This document shows, one piece after another, positions 34,937-43,993 of a DNA stretch of 43,993 bases. The stretch comes from Phycisphaerae bacterium (GTDB taxonomy: Bacteria; Planctomycetota; Phycisphaerae; UBA1845). The position numbers and the translations under genes were made by a program. Within the stretch, counting starts at the first letter, position 1; each line of letters opens with the position of its first letter. The DNA is taken from NCBI GenBank assembly GCA_029260035.1, contig JAJDEA010000106.1, positions 1 to 43,993 on the forward strand. The letters are read 5' to 3'. The notes under the pieces are model-generated. The model made no database searches. It saw nothing but the letters and a program-made list of their open reading frames with translations, and was not told the origin of the DNA.

Positions 34937-37900
34937 ATGAGAGTTAAGGGTGTAAAAGCTTGGCATCCCGTTGTGGGTGTTGTAGCTCTGGGAGTCTGCT
35001 TTGCGCTTGGCGTGGGGATTAAAGGGGCCCCAGCAGGTGACGGTGGACGTGCAATCGAGGACCGAGTGACCGATTCTACGGTTTCTCTCACTCCTGAGAC
35101 GACGCCGGACGTCAGCGAAGCATTGCTGTCCGGAGGCAAGAATCTCAAGATGGACTCGGGCGCAGGAAGCAATGCGGCTTCGTCGAGTGGCCCGTCTGCG
35201 GGCGCTGTATTCACGCCGCGAAATGAGTTCGCTGGTGTGGGTCGTGAGGATCTCATGATCCTTGAGGGCACCGGTGCCCGCGGTTCGGCCAGCCCATTGG
35301 CTGATGGTGGCGGGACAGCCGCAGGCGATCCTTGCAGTTGCGATTCGGACTGTGCGACGCCTGCCAATGACTGCGAGCGAGCCATTTGTACCGAGACGCT
35401 TGCGGGTGCGCAGCAGACCGGTTCCGGCGACTGGACTTGTTTTGTTGAGGATAGGCCTGTCGATGATCCTTGTGATCTTGATGGTCTTTACTGCACGGAC
35501 GACCTTTGTGATGGCGGTGGCGTTTGTGTCGCGGCTGTGACTCTCGGGGCCATTCCTGCGACGAAGACTCCATGCGTCTATGCTTGCAGTGCTGGTTCAT
35601 CGAACGCAGGTTTCTCCTGCTCGAAAGATGGCGACTGCACAGGTGGTACCTGTGATCCCCGTAGCAATGCTGCGCCAGCTGGTACTTCCACCTGTAATGA
35701 AGCTGCCGACCAGTGCGAGATCGATGCTGGTGGCGGTGCTTTGGGTCGCTGCTGTGTAGTAGATGCTTGCACGATCGATACGGACGCAAATTGTGCGGGT
35801 GAGTGGTTGCGGCTGGTTAATCCTCGCGACCTGAATCTCTGCGAGTGCCCGAAATACAGTGCGGGTATTGCGCCGGTTACGGCTAATGTTGGTCCAACAG
35901 CAGCGCTCACAACGACGGGTGTTAACAGGATTTGCAGCATTGACCGCAATCCTTGCGCTAATCCGGTTCTTGACTGTCGCTCGGCTTGCGATGCAGGTCC
36001 CGACCTGGGTAAGCAGTGCCTGTCAAATGTTGATTGTGATCAGAGTGGTGGCGCATCAACTTGCTTCGTGCAGACTTGCGATGCGGATGCCAATGTTTGC
36101 GACAGTGGTATCGATCGCCTCGGCGACGACTACTCCATTGCCAACGGATCGTATCTCCGCCTGTTGGAAGTTCGCTTCCGTGGTGGCGTATCCGGTAATG
36201 ATGATGCGGTCATTATGGAAATCTGGGATGGTGATCCCAGCGTGGTTCCGACATGCAGTGATGGTAGTGGTGTCGGTACCTGCAATGTGGATGGTGTTGG
36301 TGCGGCATGCAACGTTGTTGGAAGTCCTCCGACGTCTGCCGGAACCTGCATTGGTCCTCAGAGGATCGAGAATACCGCCGTAGCATTCGGCTTTGAAGAA
36401 GCGGGTACGGATGACTATCGGATCATTTACGACTGCAACGGAAATTGTTTCCCGAGCACGACAGATTTGAGCTCGGTTCGCAATACAGCTCTGACAGACC
36501 CGATTATCATTCCGCCGACAGGTTTTGTTACATTCCGTGCCTTTAACGTTACGGACGGTGTTTCGGGTGATCTGCAAGAAGTTAGTCAGTTTCACATCGT
36601 TCAGGCTGGCACGGTTGATCGCGGGTTCAATGACGCCGACGCGATGTTTGTGAACGGCGTTGTGACCAACCACCTCGGCGTAGGTAACAATGTCCTCGCG
36701 ATTGAGTTGGTGGGTACCAAGGTTCCTGATCCAACGGCTGCCTGCTGTGATCCCGCTGGGTCGCCAGGCATGAACTGCACGGACACGGATCGACAGACCT
36801 GCAGGACTTGTATTAGTCACAACACGTCCGGTCCGGATTTCTTTGGTCAGCCATGTGTCAACACTGCCCAGTGCGGTGGCTTCGATACGGGTGGAAACTG
36901 TCGCGAAACGAACTGGAAAGGGCAGCGTAAGCCACTTTCAGATCCTCCCGCGCAGCTTTGTGTCAGCGGTGTCTGTGATACAGGTGCCTGCTGTAATGAC
37001 CTTGATGGTAGCTGCACCGAGATTCCTCTGAATCTTTGTGTTGGTGCCAATGAAACCCCGCAAGCCTTCGGTTCCACTTGTGATCCGAACTGCTGCAGCC
37101 AGCCTTTGTTTACAGCGGGTAACTGCTGTTCAGATACGGCCTACTGCAGTGATGGCAGTGGTACTACCGGTTGCGTTTTTGGTGCACCTGGGAACCTCTG
37201 CGGAAATATCTGCGATGAAGACGGCTCGGTTTGTGGTGCACCTGGTGCGGCTTGTGGCCCGACCAATTCGGGAACTTGCGGCGGTGTTTGCAGAGACTGC
37301 GTAGGTGCTGTCGATCACCCGATCACCGTGCCTGGGTTCGCGTTCCGCTGTAGCAACGACTCATCGGCGCCGTGTGACCCGATCCTGCTTGGTACGGATT
37401 GTCCCAATCAGGTTGGTTCGCCGTCGTGTGATCCAGGATCAGCGCGGATTGTTACGACGTTCGCCGGTGTCTCGCCGGAACCAACATGGCGTTGTTCCAT
37501 TACTGGTGACAAGTGTTTCAACGACCGCTTTGCCGCGTGCCACAGCTGTACCGGTAATGGCGATGATTGCGATCCGACGGATCCCACCACTTGCAATAGT
37601 GGTGCTGATGGGACTTGCGACGCCTCGACAAAGGGTGTTTGTGAGCCAGGTGTCTATTGCAGCGATACCGGAGCTTATTGCGGTGTCGGCGCTACCGCGG
37701 TGTGTACCGCCACTTGTTTGCCCGAGGCGACTGGTTTTGACTTCAATCGCGGCGACGTCTGTGTGCCGACCAACTCGGATCCAGGGTGGTATCACAAGGT
37801 TTCCGTTGATGGTCCCGCTGAAGTTACCTGGGACCTTTGTTGCACCAATCCGCTTAAGACGCCAGCTTGGATTGTGGCGGCAGTGGGTTGCGACGTTGTA

Positions 37901-40741
37901 AATGCGGTTAGTCCTATCCCGAACTGTGCCGATGTGCCACTTCGCGTGGACGTTAACCATGGTGGATTTGGTGCGACCGCTTTTGACGGCGGGCCGAATG
38001 AAGCCACTGTTGTTTGTGCCGACGGAAATATGTCGCTTACGTTCGACCTGCCTGGCGGTAAATGCTCGACTGACAAGAGCGCTTGCTTTGTCAACGATCC
38101 AGAAGCATGTGACAATGGCGCGAACGGCACTTGCTCTGCCGGGTCATCGTATGTGTATGGTATCCTGGTTCTTTCGTCATGCTCGGGAAGTGTGCAGCAA
38201 TGCCTGACGACGAACGATTGCCCAACGGGTGACACCTGTGAGGATAACTTTGGTCCGTACCAGGCGCATGCTACCGTCGCGAAATTGGTGGAAGCAGCCT
38301 GTTGCACCAATGCCGGAGCAAATGGTCCAGGTGCCACATGTTCTGTTCGCTCGAGAATCGAATGCGAAGAGATCGGCGGCGATTGGTTGGGTGATCTTGT
38401 ACAGGGCGTCATTGCTGACTGTCAGAGCTCGCCATGTGCGACCGGTTCCTGCTGTCTTGGCCCTGGAAACTGTGATGATGCTTCCGGTGCCGGAATCACG
38501 CCTGCTGCTTGTTCAGCTCTTGATCCGTTGAATGCCGTCTTCCATGGTGGTGTTCTTTGCGAAGATGATCCCTGCCCGATTTGCATTATCGATGACAATG
38601 CAAATTGCCAGATCGGTGTTCAGCAGCTTGCATGGTCGTCCGACCGATTCAACTTCGGAAGGATTGCGGATGACTTTAAGCCGCAATCAGCAGCGATCAA
38701 TCGTGCCTGTTGGACCTTTACCTGGTCTAATGCGTGTGAGCCGCCGAATGGCAACCCTCCGGATGATGACTGGGAAGTCCACATCTATGAGGATCTCAAC
38801 GGGATTCCCAATGAGGCCGCAGTTCAGAGCTTCAAGACATCTGATGCGACGCTTACCTTGGATGGTAAAGGGAATAACGGCGATCCTGGGTTCCTAGTCT
38901 GGACCTATAGCGGAACGTTCTCGGCTTCTGTTACGCCAAACGATTGCTATTGGTTTGAAGTTACCGGTAACGGTGCCAATGGTTGCGTCGCTTTCTGGAT
39001 GTCGACTGCTCAGATTGATGCAACCAGTACCCATAACGATCCGTCTCCTGAAGGGAACGATTACGCTGTGAATGACGGCGACGGCATTTATGAGGTAAGC
39101 GACATCGTAAACGGTGACTGGGAATTCTGTGTTGACTCAGGTATGACGAAGAATACGACGCCTGGTGTTGACGGTGGTTGTGGTGCTCCGACGCTTTGCT
39201 GCTGTCTGCCTGGCGGTGGATTCATCGATGGTATCGGTGCCGAATCTTGCCAGTGGGATACGGACAAGTTGGGTTATGTTGTTCCGGGTGTATGTAGTGG
39301 TGGCTCTGTTTGCCCTGCTGCTCCGGCTAACGATGACTGTGGCGTAGCGGATGTTAGCGTTAACGCTGCCTGCCCAACTGCGTCGCCAAGTCCTGGTCAC
39401 AATCGCGGAACATGCTCTGGCAATGCCAGTCGGTTCTGTACGGTTGCGCCTGACGATTGCCCAAGTGGCGAAGGTCCATGTGTTGTTTGGCTGGGTGATG
39501 TCTATGATTGCTCCGGTCTGGTTGTGGATAACCGAGCGGCTACCCGTGACGGCGACCTCAGTACTGGACCGCCAAGTCCGCAAGGACTCAGCTGCTTCTC
39601 GTCGAGTTCGGGAACGTCGTTCCAGGCGGATACATGGTATGAGTTCACCGCTCCATGTACGGGTACTGTTGAAGCGCGTACCTGCAGTGGTCCGACCTTC
39701 TTCGACACCATGCTCGAAGCTCATGATGAGTGCAATTGTGGACTCATCGACGGGCCGGGTGGCACGCGTGTTATCTGTGCTGACGAAGGATGCGGGGATC
39801 TGACTGATGGCATCAGCATTGGCGGACCTTCGCTTATCCAGTGGGATGTGACGGTAGACTCGACGTGTTACAAGCTGCGTGTTGGTGGTTATGCCTCAAG
39901 TAGCTCGACGTTGTCGGGTGATGATGCCCAGGCATCGCGAGGCATTGCTCAGTTGGACGTGGTTATGTTGTGTGATCCAATCACCGGCCTGGATGAACCT
40001 CTTGCCGCGACAACCTATCCGCATGGTGGCTCGAAGAACAAGTACATCTCCTTCGTGCCGAATCCATTGACTGTTGGTAATGCTCATGGCTATGAGGTGA
40101 CACATGTGGATTCAGGTGCTTCGTGGTATATCAGCACGCCGCGAACGACGCCGGTAGCGGTGAATGGTCTGAACATGACTTATGTTGTAGGCGACGCCAC
40201 GCCGCCGCAGTTTGACTGGGGAACGCTCACCGAAGTTCATGTGGGTGGCTGCATTATTGCCACGGGCGAGACGTATGAAGTTCGCGCAGTGGATGCTGCC
40301 GGCCTCAACGCATCGAATCCGCTTTCCGTTTCCACAACACCACAGCCGGTGAATAGCCGATTCTGGTCGGATGTTGTTGGTGTGTTCAGTGTTGGTGGTG
40401 ATGGCAGCACAACGCCGCCGACGCCGGCAAACCGTTGGACGCCGCCGAATGACAATATGAATGGCTTTGACATTACGGCTGTGCTTCGCGGGACGAATCT
40501 GGCGGATGCAACCAGGCCGCACGCGACCTGGACGGACATTGATGGTGGCCCCTCAGGAATTACAAACCGTGCTACGAACGGTGCTGACGTACTGAGAGCG
40601 GTTAATGCCTTTGCGACCGGAACAGGTAGTGAGTTCTATCCGGTTGACCATCCAGATGTGGGTGGTGCAGGCTGTCCGATTTGTGGTGGCTTGTCGAACC
40701 CATGTGCTACGCCGCCATTGGAGGCGTCGATTAACCCGTAA
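34937..40741 (+). CDS. Giant secreted Cys-rich surface protein with dockerin-like C-terminal module
   Basis: 1934 residues. GGAGG at 34923-34927 lies nine bases before the ATG. Residues 1-32 are a signal peptide (VVGVVALGVCFALGVG core). The body is Cys-rich, with many CS-x-DC-x-GGTC and CC-x-C repeats, such as GRCCVVDAC (~270), ACCDPAG (~601), GACCNDLDGSC (~683), GSCCLGPGNC (~1174) and LCCCLPGGG (~1420), separated by beta-rich domains. A PPC-like domain (NDDCGVADV to YASSSS, ~1464-1655) precedes a ~240-residue C-terminal module (~1692-1934) that closely matches the metalloprotease C-terminus and contains NGADVLRAVNAFATG. No catalytic site is recognised. Likely a structural or adhesive surface protein held together by disulfides. 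Confidence 0.88.
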   Translation: MRVKGVKAWHPVVGVVALGVCFALGVGIKGAPAGDGGRAIEDRVTDSTVSLTPETTPDVSEALLSGGKNLKMDSGAGSNAASSSGPSAGAVFTPRNEFAGVGREDLMILEGTGARGSASPLADGGGTAAGDPCSCDSDCATPANDCERAICTETLAGAQQTGSGDWTCFVEDRPVDDPCDLDGLYCTDDLCDGGGVCVAAVTLGAIPATKTPCVYACSAGSSNAGFSCSKDGDCTGGTCDPRSNAAPAGTSTCNEAADQCEIDAGGGALGRCCVVDACTIDTDANCAGEWLRLVNPRDLNLCECPKYSAGIAPVTANVGPTAALTTTGVNRICSIDRNPCANPVLDCRSACDAGPDLGKQCLSNVDCDQSGGASTCFVQTCDADANVCDSGIDRLGDDYSIANGSYLRLLEVRFRGGVSGNDDAVIMEIWDGDPSVVPTCSDGSGVGTCNVDGVGAACNVVGSPPTSAGTCIGPQRIENTAVAFGFEEAGTDDYRIIYDCNGNCFPSTTDLSSVRNTALTDPIIIPPTGFVTFRAFNVTDGVSGDLQEVSQFHIVQAGTVDRGFNDADAMFVNGVVTNHLGVGNNVLAIELVGTKVPDPTAACCDPAGSPGMNCTDTDRQTCRTCISHNTSGPDFFGQPCVNTAQCGGFDTGGNCRETNWKGQRKPLSDPPAQLCVSGVCDTGACCNDLDGSCTEIPLNLCVGANETPQAFGSTCDPNCCSQPLFTAGNCCSDTAYCSDGSGTTGCVFGAPGNLCGNICDEDGSVCGAPGAACGPTNSGTCGGVCRDCVGAVDHPITVPGFAFRCSNDSSAPCDPILLGTDCPNQVGSPSCDPGSARIVTTFAGVSPEPTWRCSITGDKCFNDRFAACHSCTGNGDDCDPTDPTTCNSGADGTCDASTKGVCEPGVYCSDTGAYCGVGATAVCTATCLPEATGFDFNRGDVCVPTNSDPGWYHKVSVDGPAEVTWDLCCTNPLKTPAWIVAAVGCDVVNAVSPIPNCADVPLRVDVNHGGFGATAFDGGPNEATVVCADGNMSLTFDLPGGKCSTDKSACFVNDPEACDNGANGTCSAGSSYVYGILVLSSCSGSVQQCLTTNDCPTGDTCEDNFGPYQAHATVAKLVEAACCTNAGANGPGATCSVRSRIECEEIGGDWLGDLVQGVIADCQSSPCATGSCCLGPGNCDDASGAGITPAACSALDPLNAVFHGGVLCEDDPCPICIIDDNANCQIGVQQLAWSSDRFNFGRIADDFKPQSAAINRACWTFTWSNACEPPNGNPPDDDWEVHIYEDLNGIPNEAAVQSFKTSDATLTLDGKGNNGDPGFLVWTYSGTFSASVTPNDCYWFEVTGNGANGCVAFWMSTAQIDATSTHNDPSPEGNDYAVNDGDGIYEVSDIVNGDWEFCVDSGMTKNTTPGVDGGCGAPTLCCCLPGGGFIDGIGAESCQWDTDKLGYVVPGVCSGGSVCPAAPANDDCGVADVSVNAACPTASPSPGHNRGTCSGNASRFCTVAPDDCPSGEGPCVVWLGDVYDCSGLVVDNRAATRDGDLSTGPPSPQGLSCFSSSSGTSFQADTWYEFTAPCTGTVEARTCSGPTFFDTMLEAHDECNCGLIDGPGGTRVICADEGCGDLTDGISIGGPSLIQWDVTVDSTCYKLRVGGYASSSSTLSGDDAQASRGIAQLDVVMLCDPITGLDEPLAATTYPHGGSKNKYISFVPNPLTVGNAHGYEVTHVDSGASWYISTPRTTPVAVNGLNMTYVVGDATPPQFDWGTLTEVHVGGCIIATGETYEVRAVDAAGLNASNPLSVSTTPQPVNSRFWSDVVGVFSVGGDGSTTPPTPANRWTPPNDNMNGFDITAVLRGTNLADATRPHATWTDIDGGPSGITNRATNGADVLRAVNAFATGTGSEFYPVDHPDVGGAGCPICGGLSNPCATPPLEASINP

Positions 40742-40767
40742 GGGAGAAAGCATAAATCCTACGAGAT

Positions 40768-40791
40768 GGGGCGGGCCTAACTGCCCGCCCC
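40768..40791 (+). terminator. Hairpin terminator after the 1934-residue protein gene
   Basis: GGGGCGGGC at 40768-40776 pairs perfectly with GCCCGCCCC at 40783-40791 across a 6-base loop. It lies 27 bases after the stop codon. A run of six T follows about 15 bases later (near 40808-40813), further than is usual, so termination efficiency is uncertain. Confidence 0.65.
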
Positions 40792-41023
40792 TCTTGGAGG
40801 CTTATAATTTTTTGTTGCGTCCTTTTGAGATTCGAATGGTTTTTTTACTGCTTTCACTTTAAAGGAGGGTGACGAAGGTTTTTTGGTTCGCACACGTTGT
40901 AGTTCGCCGGTTCGCATTGAAGAGCCGAGTGTGTGGAGGAGGTTAAAACCCCTTGTTGCGAATGAGGAAATGATCGAATGATGTCAATAACTGGTAAGTG
41001 TCCCTTTTACGGAGGTATGGAAG

Positions 41024-43954
41024 ATGAGGAAAAGTAGCGGTTGTATGAGGCGCCTTACGGTAGGTGCCGTAGCAGTTGGGCTCGTTGCTATGTCGGCTGC
41101 ACAAGCCTTTGCGACGGGTAGTTATAGCAACGTCATCGCGCCGACGCGCGGTACGACAAACGGTGTTGGTCCTGGTTATGTAGCGCCTGGGCCGATCAGC
41201 ACGACGCTCAGTGCCAACGACACCATAACGCTGACAGGCGGCGGTGTGCTCGTTGAGATTGAGACCCACTTGGTGTGGGATACGGGTACGCCAGGTCTTG
41301 AACTGGGTACAGCCCAGTGGAAAATCAATGGTCTGACGACAGCTGGATGTCCGGCATGTGGTCTTGCAGGCCTTGGTTTTGCTAATGGTATTGGTGCGCA
41401 GCTTGAGCCTCTTGGCTTTACAGCGGTACAGTTCCCGAATGGTGGCTACATCAACGCAGCGCGTTGCTTGTTCAGCGATCGTGAAGGTGGCGCGGCCAAT
41501 GGTTTTGACCCGCCCTGTAGCGCGGCCGATCCGGCAGACGGCCCGGCTGTAGAGGTCCCAGAATTTGCCATGAGTGGCCAGGTTCCGGCTCCTACGGCGC
41601 AGGTCGCTTTCCCGGACATCAACTATGAATACCTGTTGGTGTCGAATGCTGGTGGCGGCAACAGTGGTGGTGCCGGTGGCGATGGTAGCCGTTTTTACGG
41701 CGGTACGTTGCGTTTGGATATCCCCGCTGGTGCAGCAGGAACCTACGAAATCGGTCTCCTGCAGGATCCGTTGGTAACCTTCCTTAGTGATAAGGATGTT
41801 GTCACGATTGCTGATGGTTCGGCTACGTTCCCGTTCGACGCGCTCAATCCTGCGTTCATCGTGATTGAGACCGGTCGTTGCTGCTTCGGTCTTGGCGGTG
41901 GTGGTGCAGGTTGTGCAGAGAACCAGACGGCTGGAACCTGCAACGATGTCGCGTTCCCTGGTCCGGTTGTGTTCCAGGTGAATCAAGTCTGTCCGCCTGC
42001 TGGACCGGACTGCCCGAGTTGCTTGATCGATAGCGAATGCGATGACGGCGATGCTTGCACGGCAGATACCTGTGTCGCTAATGTTTGCTTCAATGACGAA
42101 GCACCGATCTTCAACTCGAACACGACGTGCTGTGATCCGGCAACGGGTGCCCAGAGCACGCCTTCGACGTTGAATGATTGCGAACTGGCTACCTGCACGA
42201 TTACGGGGCTCGGCGCACAGGAAGCTGGTAACGGTCGTGGTTCGGCGACAGTCGCCAATCAGCCGGCTGGCACCGCATGTAATGACGGTTCCGCCTGCAA
42301 GATCAACGATGAGTGCGACGGTGCCGGCCTTTGCGAAGGTTCGGACGTGAACCTGGTTGCCTGCCCGAATGGTATTGGCGATTGCCCGGTTGAAGCACAG
42401 GACTGCGTTGGCGGTCAGTGCGTTTGCTCCGAAGATACGCCTCTTTGCGTCGAGTACGATGCAGGCAGCCTGCCAGATGGCAACTGCTACGAAGATGGCG
42501 AAGCGGTTCGTGCGCGAATCGCGATTGGCGCCGGTTCTGAGAAGGTCGCTGGTGGTCAGTTCTTGTTGAACTACGATCCGACCTGTCTGAACTTTGTCGA
42601 TGCTGACGATTGCGGTGGTATTTACACCAACGTGATCACGATGGAAGTTGATGAAGTCGCTGGTGTGATCTTCCTGGCTGTCGCAAGTACGCAACAAGCT
42701 CAGGGCGATCCGGTTCTCTTCGAGCAGGGTCCGGCAGATATCTTCTGCCTGAACTTCACGAAGTCTTCGGATTGTGCCGCATGTGACATCTGCCTGACGG
42801 ATAGCAATCCTCGCAATACGATCCTGTCGAACATCAACGGCAACCGTGTTGGTTTGGATAGCTGTGGCTGCAGTAAGGAAATTCGCCGTAATGGTGGCGT
42901 CACGCTGGATACGCCTGCTGGCGATTCGGTCAACGCTGACTGCGATCAGACGACGGGTACGGTCACATGGAACATGGCGAGCGCTTCGGACGAGTGCGAA
43001 GGCGACATCACGCCTAGCATCGTTTGCCAGGAGCAGCATGATGGTGGCGCCGCGATTGGCCACTTGACCGCTACGGGTGGTTCGCATCCGCAAGGCACGT
43101 CGTTCTACACCTGCACAGCAACGAACAGCTGTGGCGACTCGGCAACAAACGTCTGGACGGTCAGTGTTTCGTCGCAGACGACGGTTGATGTTGAAGTTCA
43201 CTACGGATGTGGTCCGGATACGCTGTTCGAGCGTGCGATTACGTTCGACATCTACACCGACTGCAGTTCGACGCCTGATACACAGTGCACCGAAATGCAG
43301 TTTGGCGATCCGTTCAACTTCTCGCGTCATGCTACGGCATCCTTGAAGGTTGATAAGGGTAACTTCTCCTGCATCACGGCGAAGGACGGCCTGCACACAT
43401 TGCGTGCGGTCGCAGCCCCGAGTTGCACGGCTGGTGGTTCCTGGTTCGCGAAGTGGAAGGGTGATCCTCTACAGGGTGGCAATTGGCTGGTCTGTGGTAA
43501 CCACGACTGCTGGAAGTCCGGTATTTCCGCGAGCGATGCGAACGCGATCAACATTTTGGACTTCATCATGTTGATGGACGAAGTCGCAAACTCCGCTTCG
43601 TACCCGCCACGTGGCGATACGACGTGCACGACGACTGGCCCGCATGGCGATGTCAATGCCGACGGTTCGGTTGACTCCGGCGACTTCGCAATCGTAGTCG
43701 ACAACTTCCTGGACACGAGCAAGAATCTGTGTTGTCCGGATGCGACGGCTGGCGTAGTTGGCAACGATGCACCAAGAACCTCTGTCACGGTTAAGGAACT
43801 CCGTGCGATGGGTCTTGGTAACATGGTTGGTGCCGACCTGAACAGCGATGGTACGGTCGATATGGACGACATGGCCCTGTACATGCAGGGTGTCGATCCG
43901 ATTTCGGCGATCGATCGCAAGGGTGTCAAGGATCGCAGCTCACGCAGTCGGTAA
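41024..43954 (+). CDS. Secreted cohesin-like/HYR/dockerin surface protein
   Basis: 976 residues. GGAGG at 41011-41015 lies eight bases before the ATG. Residues 1-31 are a signal peptide ending in AAQAFA. Residues ~32-285 form a beta-rich domain without a known match. Then come Cys-rich repeats (GRCCFGLGG; CDDGDACTADTC; CNDGSACKINDECDGAGLC), a cohesin-like region (~475-620, with VAGGQFLLNYDPTCLNF), an HYR-like domain (~650-735) and, at the C-terminus, two classical dockerin calcium loops, DVNADGSVDSGD and DLNSDGTVDMDD. Codons are strongly biased towards GGT, GTT and CGT, suggesting high expression. It lies 282 bases downstream of the 1934-residue gene but has its own leader after a terminator. 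Confidence 0.88.
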   Translation: MRKSSGCMRRLTVGAVAVGLVAMSAAQAFATGSYSNVIAPTRGTTNGVGPGYVAPGPISTTLSANDTITLTGGGVLVEIETHLVWDTGTPGLELGTAQWKINGLTTAGCPACGLAGLGFANGIGAQLEPLGFTAVQFPNGGYINAARCLFSDREGGAANGFDPPCSAADPADGPAVEVPEFAMSGQVPAPTAQVAFPDINYEYLLVSNAGGGNSGGAGGDGSRFYGGTLRLDIPAGAAGTYEIGLLQDPLVTFLSDKDVVTIADGSATFPFDALNPAFIVIETGRCCFGLGGGGAGCAENQTAGTCNDVAFPGPVVFQVNQVCPPAGPDCPSCLIDSECDDGDACTADTCVANVCFNDEAPIFNSNTTCCDPATGAQSTPSTLNDCELATCTITGLGAQEAGNGRGSATVANQPAGTACNDGSACKINDECDGAGLCEGSDVNLVACPNGIGDCPVEAQDCVGGQCVCSEDTPLCVEYDAGSLPDGNCYEDGEAVRARIAIGAGSEKVAGGQFLLNYDPTCLNFVDADDCGGIYTNVITMEVDEVAGVIFLAVASTQQAQGDPVLFEQGPADIFCLNFTKSSDCAACDICLTDSNPRNTILSNINGNRVGLDSCGCSKEIRRNGGVTLDTPAGDSVNADCDQTTGTVTWNMASASDECEGDITPSIVCQEQHDGGAAIGHLTATGGSHPQGTSFYTCTATNSCGDSATNVWTVSVSSQTTVDVEVHYGCGPDTLFERAITFDIYTDCSSTPDTQCTEMQFGDPFNFSRHATASLKVDKGNFSCITAKDGLHTLRAVAAPSCTAGGSWFAKWKGDPLQGGNWLVCGNHDCWKSGISASDANAINILDFIMLMDEVANSASYPPRGDTTCTTTGPHGDVNADGSVDSGDFAIVVDNFLDTSKNLCCPDATAGVVGNDAPRTSVTVKELRAMGLGNMVGADLNSDGTVDMDDMALYMQGVDPISAIDRKGVKDRSSRSR

Positions 43955-43969
43955 TCATCCCGACCGCGG

Positions 43970-43989
43970 AGCGTCGAAACTTCGACGCT
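43970..43989 (+). terminator. Probable terminator hairpin at the right edge
   Basis: AGCGTCG at 43970-43976 pairs with CGACGCT at 43983-43989 across a 6-base loop (two more bases of the loop can pair). It lies 15 bases past the stop of the 976-residue gene. The window ends four bases later, so any T-run cannot be seen. Confidence 0.55.
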
Positions 43990-43993
43990 GATC

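Noticed and set aside
36056..36820. 254-codon minus-strand frame inside the 1934-residue gene
   Set aside because: Antisense to a clear coding sequence; Ile/Thr/Arg-rich product without domain or start signal.
37600..39700. Repetitive look of the Cys-rich region, considered as a tandem DNA repeat or CRISPR-like array
   Set aside because: The repetition is at the level of Cys spacing in the protein; there is no constant repeat with regular spacers in the DNA.
40869..40949. Possible short peptide starting at a GTG next to AGGAGG in the 40742-41023 gap
   Set aside because: Same lack of spacing between the Shine-Dalgarno sequence and the GTG; no recognisable product.
40943..43396. 817-codon open frame on the minus strand
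   Set aside because: It is fully antisense to the 976-residue gene, which has a signal peptide, Shine-Dalgarno sequence and dockerin loops. The antisense product is Arg/Thr-rich with no domain and arises from the codon bias of the real gene.

Overview
The window looks like a chromosomal segment from a planctomycete, most likely Phycisphaerae or a close relative. The evidence is a set of very large Cys-rich secreted proteins with dockerin-like C-termini, pseudopilins with the A-FTLIELL N-terminal motif, a short secreted RHS-core protein beside a transglutaminase-like protein, and an ECF sigma/anti-sigma pair. This placement is inferred from protein architecture; there is no rRNA or other phylogenetic marker here. 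I saw no tRNA, rRNA, CRISPR array or intact transposase.

Layout. (1) 1-1482, minus strand: an ECF sigma factor translationally coupled to a zinc-finger anti-sigma factor that runs off the left edge. (2) 2023-5031, minus strand: three overlapping genes, namely a secreted transglutaminase-like protein, a very short secreted RHS-core protein with a PD-(D/E)xK-like C-terminus, and a small protein that is probably its immunity partner. (3) 5188-10613: an AraC/GyrI-type regulator and a divergent VOC-domain gene lie between a decayed copy of the 3' end of a GT2 glycosyltransferase gene and the intact gene. A polytopic GT-C-like membrane protein follows, divergent from the GT2 gene. (4) 10814-22555, minus strand: a type IV pilus / type II secretion operon in the order GspE/PilB, PilT, second GspE/PilB, GspF/PilC, then five prepilin-like proteins. 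(5) 22607-26965: a single-TM protein of unknown function between two copies of a ~92-bp repeat, an MgtC/SapB membrane protein, and a delta-1-pyrroline-5-carboxylate dehydrogenase; a third degenerate repeat copy lies upstream. (6) 26966-43954: four giant exported proteins. They are a matrixin-type metalloprotease, a four-haem c-type cytochrome fused to a planctomycete surface domain, a 1934-residue Cys-rich protein, and a 976-residue protein with a cohesin-like region, a HYR-like domain and a canonical dockerin.

How they may work together (inference). The pilus/T2S operon could assemble a fibre or export large folded proteins, and the four exported proteins carry related C-terminal modules that look like sorting or anchoring tags. 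The strongest candidates for under-described biology are the transglutaminase/mini-RHS/immunity triad and the set of giant proteins sharing a C-terminal module, one of which carries haem. The duplicated glycosyltransferase tail, with a one-base homopolymer deletion in the decayed copy, records a rearrangement around the AraC-VOC pair.
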